This document shows, piece by piece, positions 1-4,958 of a stretch of 10,509 nucleotides of DNA. This stretch comes from an uncultured Ruminococcus sp. (GTDB taxonomy: Bacteria > Bacillota > Clostridia > Oscillospirales > Acutalibacteraceae). The notes under the pieces are model-generated. The model ran no database searches. It was not told the origin of the DNA and was given only the letters and a program-made list of their open reading frames with translations. The stretch spans positions 1 to 10,509 of the forward strand of contig CACYDO010000295.1 in the NCBI GenBank assembly GCA_902773165.1. The letters are read 5' to 3'. Made by a program: the position numbers and the translations under genes. The stretch's first letter is position 1, and every line of letters starts with the position of its first letter.

Positions 1-357
1 CCAACGGTTCGGGTCGGTATTTACATTCTACTATGAGGTGTTCTTTTTTGCAAACGTCACATTTTGTTGTTTACAGGAAGCTCCATGGTTTTGATGTTGT
101 GATTAACTCAATTATACCATATTTGGAGCGGCTGTGCTTTTTTATTGCTGATTTGTTATGCTTTTATCTGCGTTTATGGCGTGTTTGGGTGTGGGAAGTT
201 TGAGTTATGAGCCAATCTGACTCATTGCGCCGCTTATATGCATTACATTGTTATCTGTTATCCTGCATAAAGGTTTCTTTATCTTATATCGCGTTTGACC
301 ATATCAAAGCTTTGCTAAAACAAACAAGCTAATTTTGTTTTTTAAATTGCAGAAATA
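1..357. other. Non-coding region upstream of metK (left edge)
   Basis: No convincing gene is visible. One + frame is open from the left edge to about 203, but its product is rich in Cys, Trp and Phe with no recognisable motif, so it is probably chance. The stretch contains a likely minus-strand promoter near 111-119 (listed separately). It also holds a short inverted repeat at 1-17 (CCAAC/GTCGG arms when read as RNA on either strand) and an A/T-only hairpin at 317-341 (AAAACAAA / TTTGTTTT, loop 325-333) followed by T residues, which could be a weak terminator. None of these is strong enough to name a function. Confidence 0.5.
111..119 (-). promoter_or_regulatory. Putative extended -10 promoter, reading left
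   Basis: On the minus strand the sequence reads TGGTATAAT, a perfect TATAAT preceded by the TGn extension. No good -35 element lies 16-18 bases upstream (the best match is about 3/6), but an A-rich run lies just upstream. Transcription would start near 104 and run off the left edge as a leader of more than 100 bases. No start codon with an open frame is present in that leader within the window, so the transcript is either a long 5' UTR or an RNA gene. Confidence 0.4.
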
Positions 358-385
358 TTGACTTTTCCGCATGGTGTGTTATAAT
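358..385 (+). promoter_or_regulatory. metK promoter (-35/-10)
   Basis: TTGACT (358-363), a 16-base spacer and a perfect TATAAT (380-385) form a strong sigma-A-type promoter. The predicted start of transcription is near 392, which gives metK a 5' UTR of about 73 bases. That is too short for a SAM-I (S-box) riboswitch, and no S-box core motif is seen anywhere upstream. Confidence 0.8.
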
Positions 386-428
386 TGTATATGACATAAG
401 ATCAGATGATTATACTGCTTTTTACGAC

Positions 429-443
429 AGCGGTTGTACCGCT
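429..443 (+). promoter_or_regulatory. Hairpin in metK leader just before the ribosome binding site
   Basis: AGCGGT and ACCGCT form a perfect 6-bp stem closed by a TGT loop. It sits in the short metK leader, ending 4 bases before the Shine-Dalgarno sequence GAAGGGAG (447-454). It has no T run, so it is not a terminator. It could influence mRNA stability or translation, but no known riboswitch class is recognised. Confidence 0.4.
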
Positions 444-464
444 ATTGAAGGGAGATTACGTAAA

Positions 465-1649
465 ATGACAAGAAAGTTTTTTACATCGGAATCAGTCACA
501 GAGGGACATCCCGATAAGGTGTGCGATCAGATTTCAGACGCTATTTTAGATGAGATAATCAAACAGGACAGCGATGCACATGTAGCCTGCGAGGTAACCG
601 CAACAACAGGTATGGTACACGTAATGGGAGAAATATCAACCGATTGTTATGTTGATATCAACTCCGTTGTTCGCGAGGTAATAAACAGCATAGGTTATGA
701 CCGTCCCGAATGCGGCTTTGATGGAAACACATGCGCTGTTATTACATCGATCGACAATCAATCACCGGATATTGCTATGGGTGTTAATGAAAGCTATGAA
801 CGCAAAGACGGTGAGCTTGATAATGATAACCTTATCGGCGCCGGAGATCAGGGAATGATGTTCGGTTTTGCATGCAATGAAACTCCTGAGCTTATGCCTA
901 TGCCGATTTCACTTGCGCATAAGCTTTCTAAACAGCTTGCGGCAGTTCGAAAGAACGGCACACTGAGTTATCTGCGCCCCGACGGTAAAACACAGGTAAC
1001 TGTAGAATATGAAGATGAAAAACCTGTGCGCGTCGATACAATTGTTATATCAACACAGCATGATCCGTATGTTACAATGCAGCAGATCTACGGCGATTTG
1101 ATTGAAAATGTGGTAAAACCAATTATTCCGGCAGAATTGCTCGATGAAAATACGAAGTATTTTATAAATCCGACGGGAAGATTTGTAGTAGGCGGCCCTG
1201 TGGGCGACAGCGGATTGACCGGCAGAAAGATTATTGTAGATACATACGGCGGATATTCACGCCATGGCGGCGGTGCATTCAGCGGCAAGGATCCTACTAA
1301 AGTGGATCGCAGTGCAGCATATGCGGCAAGATATGTGGCTAAAAATATTGTTGGAGCAGGGCTTGCCGATAAATGTGAGGTACAGCTTGCATATGCGATC
1401 GGTGTAGCTAAGCCCGTATCTATTCTTGTAGATACATTTGGAACAGGCAAGGCAAGCGATGAAAAGCTTGCAGAAGCAGTAGGAAAAGTATTCGATCTTC
1501 GCCCCAGTGCGATCATCAGAGATCTTAAACTTCGTACACCAATATACAGACAGCTTGCAAGCTACGGTCATATAGGCAGAGAAGATCTTAACGTCGAGTG
1601 GGAGAAGCTGAACAGAACAGAAGCTTTAAAAAAAGCTGTAGAGGCTTAA
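465..1649 (+). CDS. metK: S-adenosylmethionine synthetase (methionine adenosyltransferase)
   Basis: This cytosolic enzyme makes S-adenosylmethionine from methionine and ATP, supplying methyl groups and the polyamine and quorum-signal pathways. The 394-residue length is normal for bacterial MetK. The family hallmarks are present: the N-terminal GHPDKVCDQISDAILD segment (about residues 15-30) that binds methionine and ATP, the GAGDQGMMFGFA motif (about 126-137), and the glycine-rich GGGAFSGKDPTKVDRS loop (about 267-282) with phosphate-binding Lys and Asp residues. The ATG is preceded by GAAGGGAG (447-454) at about 10 bases. The gene has its own promoter (358-385) and terminator (1658-1702), so it is probably transcribed alone. 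No truncation or frameshift is seen. The identification is near certain. Confidence 0.98.
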   Translation: MTRKFFTSESVTEGHPDKVCDQISDAILDEIIKQDSDAHVACEVTATTGMVHVMGEISTDCYVDINSVVREVINSIGYDRPECGFDGNTCAVITSIDNQSPDIAMGVNESYERKDGELDNDNLIGAGDQGMMFGFACNETPELMPMPISLAHKLSKQLAAVRKNGTLSYLRPDGKTQVTVEYEDEKPVRVDTIVISTQHDPYVTMQQIYGDLIENVVKPIIPAELLDENTKYFINPTGRFVVGGPVGDSGLTGRKIIVDTYGGYSRHGGGAFSGKDPTKVDRSAAYAARYVAKNIVGAGLADKCEVQLAYAIGVAKPVSILVDTFGTGKASDEKLAEAVGKVFDLRPSAIIRDLKLRTPIYRQLASYGHIGREDLNVEWEKLNRTEALKKAVEA

Positions 1650-1654
1650 AATAA

Positions 1655-1845
1655 AAGAACTGCTCATATTTGTGGTACACTGCCGCGTATGAGCAGTTTT
1701 TTGCGCATCATCAAATAGCTATACGGCTGCATCGAAAACAGCATCTGCACATAGCTTTATATAATAAAACACGATCCAACAGATCCCAGGGATAATTAAT
1801 CCTCTTTTAATACTCCTGTCGGAATATAGTGACTGATAAACGGCA
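1655..1845 (-). ncRNA. Candidate small RNA, convergent with metK
   Basis: This transcript is predicted only from its signals. A near-consensus minus-strand promoter (1852-1879) would start RNA near 1845, and the metK terminator stem (1658-1698), which has a U-rich tail in the minus orientation, would stop it near 1650. The product would be about 190 bases. It contains a short hairpin with GCTG/CAGC arms but matches no RNA family that I recognise. It would be complementary to the metK 3' untranslated region. A short peptide product is not excluded. Confidence 0.25.
1658..1702 (+). terminator. metK intrinsic terminator, possibly bidirectional
   Basis: The arms AACTGCTCATA (1658-1668) and TATGAGCAGTT (1688-1698) pair perfectly over 11 bp around a 19-base loop, followed by a T run (1697-1702). 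On the minus strand the same stem is followed by CTTTTATTTT, so it could also stop leftward transcription. It begins 8 bases after the metK stop codon. Confidence 0.9.
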
Positions 1846-1851
1846 GACGTT

Positions 1852-1879
1852 GTTATATATATTACGATGTTTTTGTCAA
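1852..1879 (-). promoter_or_regulatory. Near-consensus minus-strand promoter
   Basis: Read on the minus strand: TTGACA (1874-1879, perfect), a 16-base spacer, then TATAAC (1852-1857, 5/6). Predicted transcription starts near 1845 and runs towards the 3' end of metK. No gene lies in that direction between here and metK. Confidence 0.5.
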
Positions 1880-1916
1880 CTTATGGTGATATCTGCTTTG
1901 TATTTTGTGCATTAAT

Positions 1917-1943
1917 AATAAAAAAACATGTAGTTTTTTTATT
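1917..1943. repeat. Perfect A/T-rich inverted repeat
   Basis: Arms AATAAAAAAAC (1917-1927) and GTTTTTTTATT (1933-1943) pair over 11 bp with a 5-base loop (ATGTA). The A/T content makes it a weak hairpin. It lies about 30 bases upstream of the -35 of the lipoprotein promoter, so it may serve as an operator-like or UP-like element, or as a weak bidirectional terminator. Confidence 0.45.
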
Positions 1944-1973
1944 GGTATAACTGTAAAAGTTTGAGTTATAGAG

Positions 1974-2002
1974 TTTACTTTTTGTGAATTTTGTAATATA
2001 AT
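1974..2002 (+). promoter_or_regulatory. Promoter of the first SH3 lipoprotein gene
   Basis: TTTACT (1974-1979, 4/6), a 17-base spacer and a perfect TATAAT (1997-2002) lie in an A/T-rich region. Transcription would start near 2009 and give a leader of about 50 bases before the ATG at 2059. Confidence 0.65.
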
Positions 2003-2058
2003 ATTATTTAATACATAGATACATTGTTTGTTCTTTATGGAGAACGGGGGTTATTGTT

Positions 2059-3270
2059 ATGAAGAAATTTTTATCGTGTATATGTATATGTGCCTTGTTA
2101 ATGGGAGCAGTCTCAGGCTGTGCAATAAATATAAGCGGTGACGATGATGATACTGAATCGACAATGCAAAGCGAATCTGTCAGTTCAGCTGCTGATAACG
2201 TTTCTTCTGCAGCTGATTCCGGAAACGCAGCATTGGGCTCACAGTCGCTTTATGTAACGGGAACCGATAAGCAGATCGCTATCAGAGAAGTAGACGATGA
2301 CAGCGGAAAGGTTATAGGACAGCTTTCAAAAGGCGATGAGGTAAAGCTTTTAAGTACCGATTCAATGTACTATTATTGTATCCTTCACGAGCCTACCGGT
2401 GTGCAGGGCTATGTAAAAAAGGCATATCTGACAGAGGAAAGCTCTGCTGTTTGCAATGCAGAAGAATGCTATATAGATAATAAAACAGCGCTTTATGATA
2501 CTCGTGAGGAAAACCACAAAACATTGCAGGAGCTTTCTGTGGGAACTGCTGTTACCGTTCTTGCGAAGACATCGGGAGATTATTGGTTTGTAGGTCTTTC
2601 CGATGCGAAGACATTTGGTTATGTAAAATGCTCCGACCTTTCTACGTCAAGGCCGCAGACTCCTTCTTCAAAGGCTGCGTCCTCGGCAGTCGTTTCTTCC
2701 ACCGTAAGTAAGCCGGTAACGCCGTCTGTGCCTTCGGTACCAAGCTTCTATACAGGCTCGGGTGCAGCTCCTCAGACATATATTGCCACAAAATACGCAA
2801 GAGTGCAAACCGGTTATTTAGGATTGAGAAGCTCTGCGAATCGTCCTAACGGTGATACTAATGTTATCGGTGAGATGTACACCAATTACAGAGTGTATGT
2901 TATAGATACATCAACCGGTCAATACTGGTATTGCTATTGTCCGGATCTGGGAATGTACGGCTTTACAGATTCCAAATACCTCTATGACACTACGACACCA
3001 ACTCCGCCATCATCTTCAACCCCATCATCGGATTATGAAGTTTGGGAGGTAAGGGTAGACTACGGTTACCTTGCAGTGAGAACATCTCCGCAAAGAGCCA
3101 ATGACACAAATATTAAAGGTCAGCTTTATACCGGCGATGTTGTATATGTCTATGATACATCGTTTACTAATTTTACAGATAGATATTGGTATGTTTACTG
3201 TCCATCTCTCGGTATGTGGGGTTATGTTGATAGTAATAAGACTTTTCCAACGACAACCAGCAAATACTGA
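2059..3270 (+). CDS. Secreted lipoprotein with four SH3-like repeats
   Basis: The 403-residue product starts with a lipoprotein signal peptide: a short basic start (MKKF), a hydrophobic core, and a lipobox ending AVSGC with the lipidated cysteine at residue 21. It should therefore be anchored on the outer face of the membrane. After a Ser/Asp-rich linker come two divergent SH3-like modules (about 63-125 and 132-195), a Pro/Ser/Val linker (196-240), and two closely similar modules (about 245-309 and 328-393). The last two share the pattern LxxRxS, YWY, C-x2-LGM, G[YF]xDS, which points to internal duplication. Bacterial SH3 modules usually bind cell-wall peptides. No enzymatic domain is present, so a wall-binding or adaptor role is inferred. 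The ATG follows GGGGG (2046-2050) at 8 bases. The gene has its own promoter and terminator. Confidence 0.85.
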   Translation: MKKFLSCICICALLMGAVSGCAINISGDDDDTESTMQSESVSSAADNVSSAADSGNAALGSQSLYVTGTDKQIAIREVDDDSGKVIGQLSKGDEVKLLSTDSMYYYCILHEPTGVQGYVKKAYLTEESSAVCNAEECYIDNKTALYDTREENHKTLQELSVGTAVTVLAKTSGDYWFVGLSDAKTFGYVKCSDLSTSRPQTPSSKAASSAVVSSTVSKPVTPSVPSVPSFYTGSGAAPQTYIATKYARVQTGYLGLRSSANRPNGDTNVIGEMYTNYRVYVIDTSTGQYWYCYCPDLGMYGFTDSKYLYDTTTPTPPSSSTPSSDYEVWEVRVDYGYLAVRTSPQRANDTNIKGQLYTGDVVYVYDTSFTNFTDRYWYVYCPSLGMWGYVDSNKTFPTTTSKY

Positions 3271-3299
3271 TCTATAGATTAAAAGAATAGTTTTATTTC

Positions 3300-3332
3300 A
3301 AAAACGAGGCTTAAATTATAAGCCTTGTTTTT
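3300..3332 (+). terminator. Terminator between the two SH3 lipoprotein genes
   Basis: AAAAACGAGGCTT (3300-3312) pairs with AAGCCTTGTTTTT (3320-3332) over 13 bp with one G-U pair and a 7-base loop. The T run is part of the 3' arm. The 3' arm can alternatively pair with GGCTT at 3333-3337 (AAGCC 3320-3324), forming a weaker competing hairpin. No clear promoter lies between this stem and the next start codon at 3357, so the downstream genes may depend on read-through. Confidence 0.8.
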
Positions 3333-3356
3333 GGCTTATGAAGGAAGTGTATCAAA

Positions 3357-4940
3357 TTGCATCTGAAAAAAACAGCAGCAATTCTTGCAGCTGCCGCTTT
3401 TATAGCTGCGTCGGCATGTGGCTGCGGAAACAGAGATAATAATATCAAAAACGAAAGCAGTGCGGAGTCCGAAATTATGAATAGCACAGAAACCTCGGAT
3501 TCCGCTCCAAAAAACAACTCTCAAACAGCAAATAGTGTGTCTGCAGAGAAGTCAGAAAGCAAAAAAAATGATTCAAAAGACCTGTCCGTGATAACAATGT
3601 ATGTAACCGGTCCTGAGTCTGTGGTAACATATAAAAACAGTGACGGAACAGAAAAAACTGACGCTTCTCTTACTCCTGGTACGGAGGTCACTGTAAAAAA
3701 ATCAGATGCCAACGGATCTTCTTATACACTTGTTAATATTCCGGGTAAAAATGGGGAGTATTACGTATTAACAGCGTATCTTGCCTCAGATAAGGATTCC
3801 GTTACAAAAAGTTTTACTGCCAATGTGGGAAGCAGCGGAGCAATACTTTATTCTCAAGAGGGCGCTGACAGTGATGAACTGCAAACTCTTTATGCAGGAG
3901 AAGAGATAACTGTTATCGCAAAAACGCCGGGCGGAAGCTGGCGCGCTATTAGTACGACAAGCGGTCTTATCGGTTATGTTAAAGTAACGGATATTGCTTC
4001 TGATTCTATCCCTTCCGGCAGTTCTCAAAATGTGAAGACAGATTCTCAGACAAATTTATCATCAGGCGATAGCTACACAACATATATTACTGAGAATATC
4101 CCCGGTAATAATAATGAAAATAATTCGGGAAGCAGGAGCGCTGTTTCATCGTCAAACAACAATAACGATGATGAAATTACGTATTATACGGAGGAGATCG
4201 AACTGTCCCCTCCGCTTGAAAGATCCTCCGAGGTTACAAATATCAATGACGATACATTTTTAGGAACTGCACTCGATAAAGCTGAGAGCAAAGCAGGGGG
4301 AACGTGGGCCGCTGCATATATAGATCTTCAATCAGGTGACATGTCTGTTGTCAACAGCTCGCAGATGAGAGCGGCAAGCCTCATTAAGCTTTATATAATG
4401 GGTGCTATTTATGAAAAGTACGACACTTATACTGAGGTGAATTCCGGTATAGATGAACTGCTGTACAGCATGATAACAGTAAGCGACAACTACGCCGCTA
4501 ACGAGCTTGTAAGCGTTCTTGGCAGCGGCGATACCGACGCAGGAGAGAAGATAGTAACGTCATACGCTCAATCTCACGGCTGGTCAAGTACATCAATGGG
4601 ACGGCTTCTCAGTGAGGAAGCAATTTACGGAGATAATTACACCTCAGTTGCCGATTGTGCAGACTTTATGCAGTCTGTATATAACGGCGCTCTTCCACAT
4701 TCATCAGATATGCTTGATCTGCTCAGCAAGCAAACGATTACTTACAAAATTCCTTCCGGTGTTCCCGTACCGACGGCAAATAAAACCGGAGAATTGCCCG
4801 ATGTTCAGAACGACGCCGCAATAGTTTACGCTGATTCACCCTACGTACTTTGCGTTATGTCGGAGTATGTTCCGGCAGGACTTGCAACATCGGCAATAGT
4901 TGAATTATCATCCGACGTTTACTCAAACGTTTCAAATTAG
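3357..4940 (+). CDS. SH3-domain lipoprotein with class A beta-lactamase-fold serine hydrolase
   Basis: The start is TTG, chosen because AAGGAAG (3341-3347) sits 9 bases upstream and the frame gives an intact signal peptide; the ATG at 3338 is out of frame. The lipobox gives Cys21 (ASAC) or Cys23 as the lipidated residue. Two SH3-like modules follow (about 78-144 and 150-215), then an Asn/Ser-rich linker (216-295) and a catalytic domain (about 297-527). All three class A motifs are visible: SLIK (Ser341, Lys344), SDN (376-378) and KTG (476-478). The omega-loop segment RLLSEEAIYGD (416-426) aligns with the beta-lactamase omega loop, but Arg416 occupies the place of the deacylating Glu166. A penicillin-binding or D,D-peptidase-like role in wall maturation is therefore likelier than antibiotic hydrolysis. 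This is inferred from motifs. The next gene starts 18 bases downstream. Confidence 0.85.
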   Translation: MHLKKTAAILAAAAFIAASACGCGNRDNNIKNESSAESEIMNSTETSDSAPKNNSQTANSVSAEKSESKKNDSKDLSVITMYVTGPESVVTYKNSDGTEKTDASLTPGTEVTVKKSDANGSSYTLVNIPGKNGEYYVLTAYLASDKDSVTKSFTANVGSSGAILYSQEGADSDELQTLYAGEEITVIAKTPGGSWRAISTTSGLIGYVKVTDIASDSIPSGSSQNVKTDSQTNLSSGDSYTTYITENIPGNNNENNSGSRSAVSSSNNNNDDEITYYTEEIELSPPLERSSEVTNINDDTFLGTALDKAESKAGGTWAAAYIDLQSGDMSVVNSSQMRAASLIKLYIMGAIYEKYDTYTEVNSGIDELLYSMITVSDNYAANELVSVLGSGDTDAGEKIVTSYAQSHGWSSTSMGRLLSEEAIYGDNYTSVADCADFMQSVYNGALPHSSDMLDLLSKQTITYKIPSGVPVPTANKTGELPDVQNDAAIVYADSPYVLCVMSEYVPAGLATSAIVELSSDVYSNVSN

Positions 4941-4958
4941 TGGTTAGGAAAAAGCATA

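Larger units (their letters stand above)
1703..1973. other. Intergenic region between metK and the first SH3 lipoprotein
   Basis: No open reading frame with a credible start was found. The region carries a good minus-strand promoter (1852-1879) and a perfect A/T-rich inverted repeat (1917-1943), both listed separately. A lone TATAAT at 1760-1765 on the + strand lacks a properly spaced -35. The minus-strand stretch from about 1845 down to about 1655 has only very short possible reading frames (17-22 codons) without clear ribosome binding sites. Confidence 0.5.

Noticed and set aside
3..203. A + strand frame open from the left edge to about 203.
   Set aside because: It is rich in Cys, Trp and Phe with no motif, and it overlaps the minus-strand promoter. 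It is more likely chance than the end of a gene.
1671..1687. A GTGGTACACTGCCGCG-like string resembling the T-box core.
   Set aside because: It is the loop of the metK terminator, lies downstream of a gene, and lacks the rest of a T-box leader.
196..1969. A 13-base direct repeat, AAGTTTGAGTTAT, at 196-208 and 1957-1969.
   Set aside because: In an A/T-rich 10-kb window one shared 13-mer is expected by chance, and the surroundings do not match.
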